Positions 11,072-23,130 of a stretch of DNA of 64,000 bases are shown piece by piece. The translations under genes were made by a program, and so were the position numbers. Positions within the stretch are counted from its first letter, which is position 1; each line of letters begins with the position of its first letter. The DNA lies in NCBI GenBank assembly GCA_963978545.1, contig OZ021724.1, positions 95,897,792 to 95,961,791 of the forward strand, in the 5' to 3' direction. This DNA is from Linyphia triangularis (taxonomy: Eukaryota; Arthropoda; Arachnida; Araneae; Linyphiidae). The notes beneath the pieces were generated by a model, which saw nothing but the letters and a program-made list of their open reading frames with translations, ran no database searches and was not told the DNA's origin.

Positions 11072-12240
11072 AGCACGGATCTAGACTTCGGCATCATAAA
11101 AGACAAAGACTCTTTTCATGACGTAGATAAGAACAAAGTCAGCAGTGAAAAAAGTTGAAATAGAAGTTATTTACTGTCTAAACCTATTAATCAACAGCTA
11201 TGTGATCTGTAGTGGAAGACGGGACAAATTGGACTTAGGGGCAGAGTGGTCCATCCCTTGTTTACTTATTTTTAACATTTCAAGCTTCAAATTAAGTCTC
11301 GTAGATAGTAGTATGAGCTAGTTTTATACAGGCCTAAAAAGCACAGGTTTATAGCAAAATTAACCATTTTATTAAGGTTTGATGTTTTGTGCTCCTTAAA
11401 GTAAGTTTTCGAGCATCAAGTTTTTTTTTTTCATTTTCTGAGTAAAGAAACAGCAGACAAATAGCATTGAACAGTTGTTTTATAAAGGTAAGATGTTCTT
11501 ATTTTTGATATCTAAACAAAATTTGCAAGTATGTAATCTATGGATAATTTTAGTATGATTATTTCTTCTTCTTCAGCACGGGACACAGTGGTCTATGGTC
11601 AACTAACTGTGCTCCAGAGAGAGAAAATTTTCAGCATGACCGAAAGAAATCTTTTTAAAAAAGCAAAAAAATATCTATTGATAACTTATTCAGCTTTAAA
11701 TAAAAAATGGAATAAAATATGTTGGTTTAATTGTTCCCCAATTCCGTGATTAGCAAGTAACAGGAATGCCGTATAATGAAATTGTAACCGACCAACTGTC
11801 ACCTCAAAAAATGGACAAAGATATTCACAGACTAAGTTGTAGATATAAATCTGAAGTAATTCAAATAAATGAAGCCATTACTATTTAAACTTCAGAAGAG
11901 ATTTGTCCATTCTCTATAGTTGGAGTTCAGAAATCGAAACAAAAGGAAGACAAAAGGGTTCTTCAAAAATATTAACAAATACCCAATTAAAAATACATTA
12001 GAAAAAGAAGCCTTGAGGAGACGCGAGAATATCAAAGAAAAAATATTATTTAAAAAAATGTATTAACTGACTAAAAGGAAAGCACACATACATATAGAAA
12101 ACAAAATACATTTCGACCTATTTAACAAATAACGTAAAACAACTTAGTAAATCAAAAGTGACTTAATAAAAACATACTAAATTTAAAACAAATTTAATAA
12201 TTATTAGTGCCTTCCTTGGGCCAGTCTTGCAGAGCAAAGT
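11072..12240. other. Unannotated AT-rich stretch
   Basis: No supported gene. A 69-codon frame at 11540-11749 has no recognisable domain. Confidence 0.5.
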
Positions 12241-12249
12241 TTTTCGAAG

Positions 12250-13866
12250 GAAGGCTTAATATTAGAATTAGCCACTTTCAATTCAGCTGGGATCTATATT
12301 TTGTCTTCAAAGAAGCCACAGCAGAAAATCCAGTTTCACAAAGGTAGGTTGTTGAAAATGGTAACAGAATGCAAAATGCCCTTGTTTTTAGTGTAGAAAA
12401 ATCATCCTCTACTCCTGCTCAAAATTCAAATAGTGATTTATTACTAAATTGTCTTTTGGTTTTGCCACTTGTCGTGAAGTCTATGAATTTTTCTTCCTCA
12501 TCAATTGAGAGTCCTTCAAGAGTCTAATAAAATGGATCCCTAACCCACTCGTAACCTGTTATCAGTTTGTCGTCCCCAGCAAGAAAATACTTGTAATTCT
12601 TTTCCAGCATGGCTAAATGATTTTTTTTAACAAAAACAACTTTGACATGTTCTTCCAGCCTTGTAAGTTTTAGTACAATCATCCTCATATGCAAACATTG
12701 TTAGTTTTTTTTGCTTTAAATTTTTGCTCCATAATTCCAATTTTCTACAAAAAGCATTAACTTTATCACTCGTATCCAACATATGTGTATTTGCTCCTTG
12801 GAGTTGAAGATTGAAGTAATTTAATTTTCGAATATGTCGACCAAGTAGCTTAATTGCATTACAAATATGCCATCGCGAAAATTCTCGTCTTCCTATCTGT
12901 TTTCTTCTTCTGAGAAAATGGTGATTTCTTCTCTTAATTCATAAACACGTTGCAAAAATTTCCCACGTGATAACCATCTTGCCTTGAAATAAAATAGTAA
13001 CGCTGAATGTACTAAACCCATGTCTTTACTAAGTGCAGAAAAGATTCTCGATTTCAGGGGTCTTATTTTTATATAATTTACTACGTTTACAACCGTAGCT
13101 AACACAATATTCACACCAGGACTCATTTCTTTCGAAGCCAAAGCTTCTCTGTTGTGGATCATGTATACCTTGGAATCTTCCGAACATTGAACGAGCACCA
13201 TCGGTGCATATTCCGACGCAATTTTTCCATTCTATGTTTGCCTCGTTCGTAACGTCATTAAAAATAGCAAATAATGCGAGAGCTGTTGTTTGGAGTTCTA
13301 TTGGTTTGCAGAAAAGTAGTTCTTTTACTGACATATCATCACAAAATCGAATATATGCAATTAAATGAGCATCTTTATTACTATCTGTTGCTTCATCAAC
13401 CTGTATTGAAAAGAATTTGTCACGCAACTTCGAGAAAAGCTGTCACTGTACATCTTCAGCTGTATCACCAATTCGACGAGCAACAGTATCATTTGAAAGA
13501 GGTGTGGACCTGCAATTGTTTTGAAAAATTATCTCCAAACATAGTTTCTACAATCTCAATTGCAGCTGGCAAAATAAGCTCTTCACCAACATCTGGCTAT
13601 TTTATATGAAACTTTGTAAGATGCAATTAAAGCTTTTTTATTCACAAAGTTTCTTTGGCCAATATTTTTGAGCAAATGATACACTGGGGCCTTTCTTCTT
13701 CATTTACTTCAGTACTGGTAAACCCAAAATTTAAGTATTCTTGAGAATATTTTTGGAACCACGCTCGTCTGTGTACTTGTTGATGCTTGACTATCGTCTA
13801 ATGCTCGCTTACTTCCGCTTAAAAATTTAACAACGAGTCCGAATAAATCTTCTGCCATGAATATTT
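12250..13866 (-). pseudogene. Broken hAT transposase (ZBED5/Charlie-like)
   Basis: Minus-strand reading frames, interrupted by several stops and frameshifts, together cover most of an hAT transposase of the type domesticated as ZBED5 and similar vertebrate genes. The N-terminal part (13430-13866) contains ASTSTQTS and EELILPAAIEIVETMFG. The middle (13029-13427) has FSIQVDEATD and CVGICTDGARSM, matching the two conserved aspartates of hAT catalytic cores. Then come ALASKEMSPG and ARWLSRGKFLQRVYEL (12893-13201). The C-terminal dimerisation segment (about 12250-12420) reads YLCETGFSAVASLKTKYRSQL-like. At least one in-frame stop follows the start of the C-terminal third. No BED finger or TIR could be delimited. 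It is a dead element copy. Confidence 0.8.
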
Positions 13867-14163
13867 AATATGGTGGATTGCAATTAACACGAAAACATAT
13901 ATAACATACACATTCACGATAGATTCGATAGCGATACAAGGATCGATTCGAATGAGACTGGCTGGAATTGAAACTTGTGATATCGAACATTTTCCTTCCT
14001 GCTATGAGAAAACATTTGCTCTGTGCATGCTCGAGACGCCATCGGTTGTGTTCACTGCCTGCTTGGCAAAATGCCAAATGTGGTTTCTCACCAACGTTGG
14101 CTCGCTTTTACTCGTTTTGGCAGTTAGTTAAAAATAATTTAAAAACAGAATCCAAAATACTCA
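13867..14163. other. Stretch between the hAT relic and the MITE
   Basis: This could be the 5' flank or non-coding end of the hAT element. I see no TIR matching the other side, and no gene. Confidence 0.4.
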
Positions 14164-14171
14164 ATATTCAT

Positions 14172-14438
14172 CATAGGTGTCAACTTTTAAAAAAACATGG
14201 GGGGGGGGGGGCGAGTTTTGACGGAAAATGAAATTTTTCGAAAAATTATCGAAATCTATTAATTTTTAAAAAATCTAGGTATGACACAACTTCTCATAAA
14301 ATACCAACAATAAACAGTTATTATAATTTATTTGGAGAATGGAGGGAAAAAAAGGAGATAGTGTTACAAAAATCAGGGTAGGCAGCCCCTCAGAATTTAA
14401 AAGTGGGGAGGCCAGCCCCCCCCCACTTTACGCCTATG
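14172..14438. mobile_element. hAT-type MITE with 8-bp target duplication
   Basis: 267 bp bounded by CATAGGTGTCAACTTT on the left and AAAGTGGGG-type sequence ending in TTTACGCCTATG on the right. The outer bases pair as CATAGGYGT inverted repeats, and G/C runs lie just inside (about 14199-14211 and 14416-14424). The flanks are a perfect 8-bp duplication, ATATTCAT (14164-14171, 14439-14446), diagnostic of hAT-like insertion. No coding sequence. Confidence 0.85.
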
Positions 14439-14446
14439 ATATTCAT

Positions 14447-14670
14447 TATTGTTGTATACATTTTATTGCAAGCGGGGGCGCGATGAAAATTGTGATTGAA
14501 AACTGGGCCGCGAATACTGAAAGGTTGAGAAACGCTGGGGTACTTCAAGGCACTGAAACTTAAAGGTTCTGAAATGTAGACAACTTTCCAAGGGAAAAAA
14601 AAATCGATTACTTCAAGGCACCGATACCTAAATTGAATGCCACCGATTACGTGAGTGATTATTTAGAATG
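14447..14670. other. Short unannotated gap
   Basis: Between the MITE and the zinc-finger relic. It contains two partial repeats of CTTCAAGGCACYGA (about 14542 and 14613) and nothing else I can support. Confidence 0.4.
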
Positions 14671-15190
14671 TTTGTGATACGACTCCTACTACTTTGTTAA
14701 GGAAAGTAACAAAAAAGGAATTGAGAATTTAGTGAAGACTGGCACACCACTGAACACAGACTTAAACTTTCCTTGTCCCACAGAAACTGTGCAGCGGTGT
14801 GTCAAACTTGTGACAGAGGCTGCACAAAAAGTGTGTGGTGCAGACACCAGATACTGCAACAATAGGACAACACTTCTTTCAATATTCATGAATGCTTTAG
14901 TCCACATTACAAGCATGCTTTTCTATAATGGGAGTAAGGAAACACTTTCTAAGTTCTCATCTTGAGAAAATTTTCCTCACAAGTGGTTTTTTTTCAGTTT
15001 GGCATCTTGTGAAAACTTTAGTGCAGAAATACCTTGGTGTACAACTTATAGATATTTTTAAAAGTGTGTTGAGGTTTCCTTTATCTGAAATTGCTGTTGC
15101 ACACACCTCACAAGAATGTGGCTTCTTCCAGTGTAATTGAGAGGCAATTTTTGAGAGAAGCTTTAGTGCACGTCCCAAGCACGAGTTAAA
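14670..15190 (-). pseudogene. Decayed C2H2 zinc-finger relic
   Basis: On the minus strand, fragments such as KKPHSCEVCATAISDKGNLN (near 15120) and SCTPRYFCTKVF follow the same spacing as the fingers of the gene at 9157-10017, including the CACAAGAATGTGGCTT DNA word seen there. Frames shift repeatedly and zinc ligands are lost. It is a related array that has lost function. Confidence 0.65.
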
Positions 15191-16796
15191 AGAAACACAT
15201 TGCGATCAGTAGCCTGCTTGACCTGTTGGCAGTACACATGTTCAGGAAATTATTATAAACAGCCTGAAATAGAGGCAACAATAGTCTTTGCTCAATAGGA
15301 ATTGACATTCATCACCATATAAAAAAACCTACTACTCTACTTTCCATATTTTTTATTAATGTTGGCTTTCAAGCTTGTCTTTTGCTGCTCATTGTGATGG
15401 CATGAGACACATAATTTTTAAAAATACATCTTTAATGTAAATTAATCGTTTATTTAGTTTAATGATATTTTTTATTTCACATTTATGAGAAGCAACGCTA
15501 TTCCCTACCAAGGAAGACCCATTTTATTTTGAACGAGGCAACATCTCTTTGAGTCATTCATATCGTAATATATTACCTGTGAATTGTCTGGTAAATTTTG
15601 TTTTGACTGAAAACTTGATTGGTAGCTTTGCCGCCCTAGTACTTTTTAATTTTGTGGTTAGTTAAAAGTTATTGAATTTCAACCAGGGTGTGCTGGAAGT
15701 AATTTACTTAAAAATTGGCACCAGCACACGAGAGGCCCATTTTTTTAATATCAGAGTTATTCTATAAGAAAATAGTTTCCATGAAAAAAGACTGCAGATA
15801 ATTTAACAAAGTTAAATTTAAAATAAAAGTTATAAAATATAAGTAACATTAGTTTTACAACTGGTTAAATATTATACAACTTAAAATGTTGAAAAATATA
15901 ATTATTTTAGTGCATTATTTATTATTTGAATTTTGAAAATATATTTTGACAAATTTTATTTCTGAAAAATAACCTAAATAAAAGAGAATATAAAGGTGAA
16001 AGGTGTTACCTGATGCACAAAAAATTTCTTTTTTTTTTCGGTTCTAATATTACAAATATTTAATTTTTAAGTTTCAAATCTCCAAAAAGTACACGCAAAA
16101 AAAGATATTTTGTAGGAGAAAGTTGAAGTATTTTACCTCATAATTAACTTAATAAAATTTAGTAATAACTAAGAAAGTTGGTAAATAAAAGCTGCAGATA
16201 ATAATATTCTAATATTTTATAACTTTTTATTTTGAAAATTAAGTAACATTAGTTTTACAATTGACTTTAAATAATAAAATAATAATTCTAATTACCTTGA
16301 TTCCAACATCAAAGCATTTTAAATCAAATATACAAAGCAATAATAAAACAAAAGGTGCCTATAATTTATGTTGTTTTAAGATGCTTCTGAAAATATATTA
16401 GGCTGTTTATATGTTCAGAATTATATGAAGGGTACAGAGGAAGAAACTAAATATTGTATTTTTGAGATTCCGCATCCGGCGCGGTTTTTGCGCCAATACA
16501 AGGTGATTAATATCCAAGGAGGTTAGAAGAGATGAAGAAAGAACTATCCATGAAGTACTTAGGCAACCTTACATTCATGAAAACTAATCCTAAATTCTAA
16601 GAACATTCTTAAAAAATCACGGAACGCAAAAGTTACATCAACATTCATAGGGATAGGCATCAAATGCGTTCTTAAGAAAAATTTCTTACAAAATGTTAAA
16701 TATTCAGCTAGTTTTGTAAAATACAGGCTCAGAGCGGAACCTCAAGATGAAAAGACATAATAAATCATTTTTTGACTAATCTTCATAGCCTAAAAT
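15191..16796. other. AT-rich stretch with a diverged direct repeat
   Basis: No gene supported. A segment with CTGCAGATAAT and AAGTAACATTAGTTTTACAA occurs near 15790-15865 and again near 16190-16262. A short palindrome GTGTGCTGG...CCAGCACAC sits at about 15688-15731. Confidence 0.45.
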
Positions 16797-16804
16797 GACA
16801 ACTT

Positions 16805-17025
16805 GGTTAAGATTTACTTTACAGTTCAACTTGGCGAGTTTAAAAAAAAATTGACAAAAGGCTGTATCGCCAAATCCAAAATGGCATCGAAACACTCCAT
16901 GTTGTCGAATCCAAACGGTCACTAGGGTTATCAAAAAATCTCAGCGAGGGGTTGCCACATTTGGGGCCGAATCGCCAACTTAAAAAAAAAAGTTGTCAAA
17001 GGGGACCATACAGTAAATCTTAACC
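16805..17025. mobile_element. MITE with GG-starting TIRs, 8-bp target duplication (copy 1)
   Basis: Left end GGTTAAGATTTACTTTA pairs with right end TACAGTAAATCTTAACC as inverted repeats. The interior has TTGGCGA/TCGCCAA words in both orientations. Flanks GACAACTT (16797-16804) and GACAACTC (17026-17033) match at 7 of 8 bases. A GG start with an 8-9 bp duplication fits Merlin-like elements, but hAT-like is possible. Confidence 0.72.
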
Positions 17026-17328
17026 GACAACTCTTTTCCACACTAATACTAACCGAGTTTCGAAAAAAAACCTGCCAATACTTTCGCTTCACTCTAGTGT
17101 GGATATACACAGCCTTGTATTAATGTCCATGCATGAATGTGTTAATTGGTGTGATGGATTGTGTTAATTGGTAAATGCATTTGTATTGATTAATATGCAT
17201 GTTTGTTGAGCTAATTTTATGGATATTTCATTTTTAATATTTGGATGTTTTTAAAAGCAATCATATATAATTTATGCATTCCCCAACATGTTTTCCTTTA
17301 TCTTAGTATCTAAGTTAATACAAATGGG

Positions 17329-17566
17329 GGTCTATTCCTAGTTGACGTTAAAATATCGCCAAGCCGATTTGGCGCTGTTTTGTAGGCGATAAAGTTCTAA
17401 ATTTGGCAACCCCATTTTTTTTATTGACGTGCTTTGGTTTCAACCTTTCTATACCACAAATCGTTTCTCACTTTTTCATATTGGAATTCCGAATTGGCGA
17501 CATTCTGGCTTTGTCGCCAACTTTTCAAAAGTGCGCCAACCCATAAACGTGAACTAGGAATTTACC
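17329..17566. mobile_element. MITE with GG-starting TIRs, 8-bp target duplication (copy 2)
   Basis: Left end GGTCTATTCCTAGTTGACGTT and right end AACGTGAACTAGGAATTTACC pair at 18 of 21 positions. A perfect 8-bp duplication CAAATGGG flanks it (17321-17328, 17567-17574). Like the neighbour 300 bp to the left, it contains TTGGCG/CGCCAA words, so the two are probably related. It carries no gene. Confidence 0.82.
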
Positions 17567-17574
17567 CAAATGGG

Positions 17575-18340
17575 TACGGAAGCATTATAGGGACTGGCGA
17601 TTTTCGATATTTATCTTTTAAGTAAAGATAAACTATGTATGTTTAAATTGTGATCCTTGCATCTTACAATAAATAAGTTATATAGCAATCACACAAAATG
17701 TTTTTTAACTTTTATAAGTAAAGAGACTTTATGAATGATTTTATAATCGCCGGAGCTCAATATCAGTAATAAACTTTGGGTGACTTTATACTTCCAAGCA
17801 TAGAATTCACTATCGTTTCGCGGTTGCTTCAAATTTGGAAGTTTGCTTCTGTTTTCTTTCAAGGCGGATTTTAAAAACCATCAAGGGGTTACACATAATG
17901 CAGTTTTTCGATACATGACTTAAGTTTTGGCCATAGTTGTAAAACAAAACAATATGGAAAACAGACGAAACCGTATTTTCACTTAAAATTCAATTTGATA
18001 TTCTTGAATTTATTATTATATCATAATATGAAATATACTCGTAAACTAAATATTTATTTTCACTTTCTCAACACAAATGTGTTATTTTCTTAATGAATAA
18101 TATTGCACCACGGTACCTTTTCGAAAGCTTTGATAGAGGTAGGATGTAACGCAAAACTAACTTGATCTTCAAGAAAACAGTAGAGATTTTCAATATTAAA
18201 TTATTCCCATCAAATTAGCACTACAAAACAATTAATTAACAAATTAACCACCTTGAATAGAAGGTATTACATTCATAACTAACAGAGCACGTTGTATGAT
18301 ACATATTTTCAATTTCAGGAAGACCTTTGATTGGTCGATA
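17575..18340. other. Unannotated AT-rich stretch
   Basis: I see no gene, repeat boundary or RNA here. Confidence 0.45.
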
Positions 18341-18475
18341 AGCATTCAACGTCACATACCACGCAGCACCTCGCCCTCTCGTGACGGTTAAAATTCTGCA
18401 ATCTAGAACTCCAGCCAAGATATTTACTGTCGTGAAAAATGAACATAATTTTCAGATGAATCTTTCCAGTTCTGA
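18340..18475 (+). promoter_or_regulatory. Candidate promoter / first non-coding exon of the main gene
   Basis: The coding exon at 23403 is preceded by a splice acceptor at 23366-23367, so transcription must start further upstream. The best local candidate is this CpG-richer patch (CACGCAGCACCTCGCC, CTCTCGTGACGG) ending in a strong donor, TTCTGA|GTAAGTG at 18475/18476. There is no TATA box or transcript evidence, so this is a guess from composition and a donor motif. Confidence 0.22.
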
Positions 18476-18479
18476 GTAA

Positions 18480-20525
18480 GTGATACGTTATATTATTAAA
18501 TTTAAGATCTCTACTGAATTTATGTCGAAGTTATGAGATGAAGTTTAGTAATTGAGTTTTTGTAAAGTGTTTGTTCATACACAGCTACTTCTAAAACGTT
18601 GACTTCAAACATGGTCTTCTTCTACTTGGAGGGCGCCACTTCATTTAAAAATAATATTTGTTTTTGATGGCAATTATGCATAAAATTTCGTTTTTTCAAA
18701 AATTTCCAAATTTCTCATTAAACAATTCAGAAAATCACAGTAGAAGTTACTTGATATTTACATGGGCACAAACTGTTTTGATACTTCTCTTGTTCTAAAA
18801 GGAGGGAAATACATCGCCTCTAAGCCTAATGTGGCGTTATTGCTTACGCAGTCACAAAAATAATAATATTGGAATTCGAAGTATTTTTCAAAAAAGTTTT
18901 CTTTTCTTATACAATTGAGATCACGTTTGAAACAATGTTTTGTTTGTGACTTTACACGTCTAACGGAGAGGGGTGCACTTATGTTTATGTTTCGATAGGC
19001 TGTTTTGTAAACATGTACATTTATTTTGAAATGTTGAATTTCCGGTTAAATCATTAACGGTAAATCTAAAGCACTCAAATAAATTGAAATAAACATATAT
19101 TTTTTTTCTAGTGATGAAATAAAGAATATTAATGGATAATTTTCGGGTCCTTGAATAGCTCACATTTTTATTATTTTTCTTTCAAAAATATTGGCGGACG
19201 ATATCACAACAATCAAATAATTTCAATCATAAGTAAAAAAAAAAAAAAAAAAACGACGCGGGAATTTTACTTTGTCAGTGAAACATCGAATTTGTCCACC
19301 AGCTTTTTAAAGTACATAACATCATTATTCTTTTTTAAATACTAATCAAGATTTGAAACATATAATAAATTTTATTGGAACGATTCTTGATGGAATTTTT
19401 ACAGTTTTTAGCTTGACTAATTTTTTTGCTTAAAGATGCCAAGAATGGTGATCTGAAGGGTAAGCTTTTAAAATTATCTGAAGCGATTTTAGTAAAACTA
19501 CATACTATTTAATATTTTTGCATTTCGGTTATCAGTTTTTTTATATTGCAAAATTAGGAATTTCTTTTAGATATATTCATGTTCCAATTTATTGTTTTGC
19601 CCTATGAAAGAAAATTTCTTCATACATATATGTGTTTACTTTACCTACTATAATTCCTCTGTTCTATGTTTTATTCTTTTTTTGCTTATAGTTCCATTTA
19701 AAGCTTTTTATTTTGTATGATTAGAATTATTCAAAATGGTTGTGAATATATTTGTTTTCTCTTTGTATTTATCAGATTTATCTTTTGTGTTCTAAAAGTT
19801 AATTTTTTTGACATATTTTCAAGTAGAATATACTAATTTGATTTTTTTTCCAAGCTATATATATTTAAAGTAAACTTTCATGTAAAGATTGGGTATTACA
19901 GAATAGTAAAGAATAAAATAATTTCTCAAATTTATCAAAATCCATAGGTTTAATGGAATTATATTTATTTTTTTAATTTTTCAAAATGTTTTGTGATAAG
20001 TTTTGACCATTATCCTATCTGCTAAATTCCTCACGTTCTTGTTACATCTCTACTTATTTAGAACTGGTGTTCTTTAAATATAATAGGACTAATAAATTTT
20101 ATATATGGCAAGATTTCTATTCTAAAGATTTTTGCATGTGGTCCATATTTTGCAAATTTTTTAAATAATTTGGGAAGAAAGTTGTTACAGTACTATGTTT
20201 ATTATACTGTTGAACCTCCTGGCCTCCTCGGAGGTCTGGTTTGAACCAGCAAATAGGCCACGCCGATGTTTGAAAGAAATAGAATGTTTTACTGTTTTCA
20301 CTACTGAACTTTCATGTTAACAAAACATTAAAAATTGTCAGGCAGGGATTTTTATGAATAATCCTTATTTTCAAAAAATCAGAGCTTCAAGTATTGTTTT
20401 TTAAACATAATTTTGCAAAGGCCTAATTTTCTTTCTAAACTGAGCATTGCATGGTTAACTTGTTTTTCAGCTGCCTTGTGTTTACACATAAATCTTAGCC
20501 AAGTTTAATATTAATATGAAATTTA
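18480..20525. other. AT-rich stretch, perhaps 5'-UTR intron
   Basis: No coding sequence. If transcription starts near 18.4 kb, this is intron. A tiny segment at 19434-19458, with an acceptor-like TTGCTTAAAG before it and a donor-like AAGGGTAAGC after it, could be a non-coding micro-exon, but the evidence is weak. Confidence 0.35.
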
Positions 20526-20616
20526 TATGGTATTGTTAATGACTTGTGAATAGGGGTGACTCTATCGAGTAAAAGCACCGCGACTGAAGTCTATTGTACT
20601 GAAACCCCCTAATGAT

Positions 20617-22337
20617 CTAAAGAAGACCGGTTGCTGAAATAAATTTCAGTATAGACCTGATTGGAACATTTGACAATTCCCAGGGGTCGATACAATGGTA
20701 TCCTAGATGTTCAAATCTTTGGGCAGAGTAGTAGTCACAATTGCATAGCACATGTGTAGAGCTCTCCTCTGTCATACGATAGCCTCTGCATAGTGGGTCA
20801 TCTATAACACCTATCAGATTAAGATATCTATTTAAGGTGCAGTGTCCAGTTAAAAGGCCTACAACAACCTTGATCTCTTTTCTGCTCAATTTTACTAGCT
20901 CCCTCGATCTATTCCAGGGTGACTGTTGATTGAGCTCTTTGGCTTGTCTTTGGTCTTTAGATTCAAGCCAAGCTTGATAGGATTCAGTCAATAAAAAGCT
21001 TTTGATAGTTTTCCTGACCGCATTGTGGGGCAGACCCAAAACAGGTTCTGGACCAATAAAGGATAATTTAGATCCTTGTTTAGCTAATTGGTCTGCCATT
21101 TCATTACCTTCAATGTCACAGTGACCAGGAACCCAGAGAAGAGAAACCTTGTTACCCTCAGCTAGGTTTACAAGTGCATTGTGGCATTCCCACACTGCTT
21201 TAGAGGTAAAGCAGTGACTCTTTAAAGCCATTAGTGTAGCCTGGCTGTCAGAGAAAATCTTTATGACCTTCTTAACAACTCCTCTATCTAGGCAATTGTA
21301 GGCACATGCCATAATTGCAAGAACCTCAGCCTGAAATACAGTAGCCAACTTGCCCAGAGAGAAAGAAAGCTTTATTTTTCTGTTAGGACAGAAGACACCT
21401 GAGCCAGTGCCATAAGATGTCTTTGAACCATCTGTATACCAAATTTCATCTCCTCTCCTAGTCAGATTGGAGGGAAATCTCCAGTTCTCTCTGGACGGGA
21501 AGATGATATTGTATTTGGCTCTAAAGCAATATTGCTTTAACATCCAGTCAGAACTCATAGTTAAACATGGATGTTCTTTTACCTGTGTCTGAATATTTTT
21601 AAACAAAGGTAATTCATAGGATGTTTTCCATAAACCCATGAGTTTTAGCCGTCGTGAACACAAAACAGCCTCTAATTCCACTTGTTTGTGTAGTGGTAGA
21701 AAATCTAGGAGAATTTCTAGACTCTGTGAGAGAGTAGTTCTCATTGCATTTGTAATTGCAATGGTTGCCATTCTTTGTAAACTAGTGAGTTCTTTTTTCA
21801 CAGTTTCATTATGGGTTCTATTTCCCCAGGCAATGGCCCCATAAGATATCATTGGAGTAATCACTCCTGTATATATCCAGAGCACCATTTTTGGTGACAA
21901 GCCCCAGTTGTTTCCAATAGCACGTCTGCAGGCCCAAAACATTCGTTTGGCTTTGTTGGTGCAGTATTGGAGATGAGGCTTCCATGTCAAGGTTTTATCA
22001 AAGATAACCCCTAAATACTTAACCTCTTCTGAATATGCAAGTGGTTTCCCAAAGAATTTTATGGTTTGCATATCGAGTATTCTTTTCCTAGTGAACACTG
22101 TTAGGTTGGTCTTGTTGGGGTTAACCGACAAACCTACCTCTTTGCACCATTTTTCTACCTTTTTTAAAGCAGTGCTCATGAGGTCAGTTACAGTATTCTG
22201 GAATTTACCTCTTACGACCAGTGTTATGTCATCAGCATAGCCTAGACAATGCAGGCCCTAAAAATTAATTCTGTTTAAGAGTTCGTCAACCACCAGACTC
22301 CATAGTAGTGGTGACAACACTCCTCCTTGTGGACATC
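20617..22337 (-). pseudogene. LINE reverse transcriptase C-terminal part plus RNase H
   Basis: This frame begins with GCPQGGVLSPLLW, meets a TAG stop at 22258-22260, then continues through the catalytic GYADD box (about 22220-22240) and the RT thumb. The RNase H domain has all four acidic residues: WYTDGSK, QAEVLAI, FSDSQATL and GHCDIEGNEMAD. A C-terminal DPLCRGYRM...THVLCNCDYY segment resembles the Cys/His knuckle found in R1- and Jockey-type elements. The natural stop is TAG at 20617-20619. Confidence 0.88.
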
Positions 22338-22339
22338 CT

Positions 22340-23130
22340 TTACAATTCTCCACAGTGAGCGAGTCTGGTTTCAAGCATATTTTTAATCCAGGTACATACG
22401 CTTGAATTAACATTTCTTTTGAGAAGGGCATTGTTGATTACATTCGTTGGGACTCTATCAAAAGCCCCCTCAATATCCAGAAAGGTCGCCATGGCTATTT
22501 CCTTTCCATTGACTGCCCTATCTAGTACCATAATAAGGTCGTATAGGGCAGTCTCTGTAGATTTCCCAGGTTGATATGCATGTTGAAATCTCGATAAGGG
22601 TTTAGCTTTTAAAACCTCATCTCTGATATACCTGTCAATCAATTTCTCCAGAGTCTTAAGGAGGAAAGAAGTCAGGCTAATAGGTCTGAAGGCTTTGGCT
22701 TCATTGTAGCATGACTTTCCTGGTTTGGGTATAAAGATAACTTTACAGGTTCTCCATGCATGTGATATATAGCCATATACTATACATGATCTAAAGATTC
22801 TGCATAGGTGTGGCATAATAATATCTTTGCCATGTTGGAGTTGAGCTGGTATAATATCGTCAGCCCCAGGTGATTTGAAGGGCTTGAACGAATTAATAGC
22901 CCATTTAATTCTGTTTGGAGTAATTATACTCTTTGCCATAGCCCAGTCCTCTTTTTTACTACGTGATAGTGTAAGATTGGGAATGGCAGGCATGTCATTT
23001 GATTTTGCGACTGTGGAGTCAGGAAAGTGTATTCTAAGCATTTCTGCTAGTGTACTTTTGCCATCTTCCGTGTATGTGCCATCATCCTTTCTGATGGAAC
23101 CCAGTTGGCACTGACTGTCCTTTGACAGGA
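22340..23130 (-). pseudogene. LINE reverse transcriptase, N-terminal part
   Basis: The open frame carries RT motifs in order: FKPFKSPGADDIIPAQLQHG, VIFIPKPGKS, FRPISLTSFLLKTLEKLIDR, FQHAYQPGKSTETAL, then the palm motif ATFLDIEGAFDRV with its first catalytic aspartate. Coding sense extends upstream to about 23130 (GSIRKDDGTYTEDGKSTLAEM). The frame is lost near 22340, just before the GCPQGGVLSP motif, which is intact in another frame. Confidence 0.88.

Noticed and set aside
18236..18418. Minus-strand 60-codon frame
   Set aside because: No domain, no splice context; overlaps the candidate promoter patch and may be chance in higher-GC sequence.
19434..19458. Micro-exon upstream of the main gene
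   Set aside because: Acceptor- and donor-like motifs exist, but such pairs are frequent in AT-rich DNA; mentioned only as a possibility.
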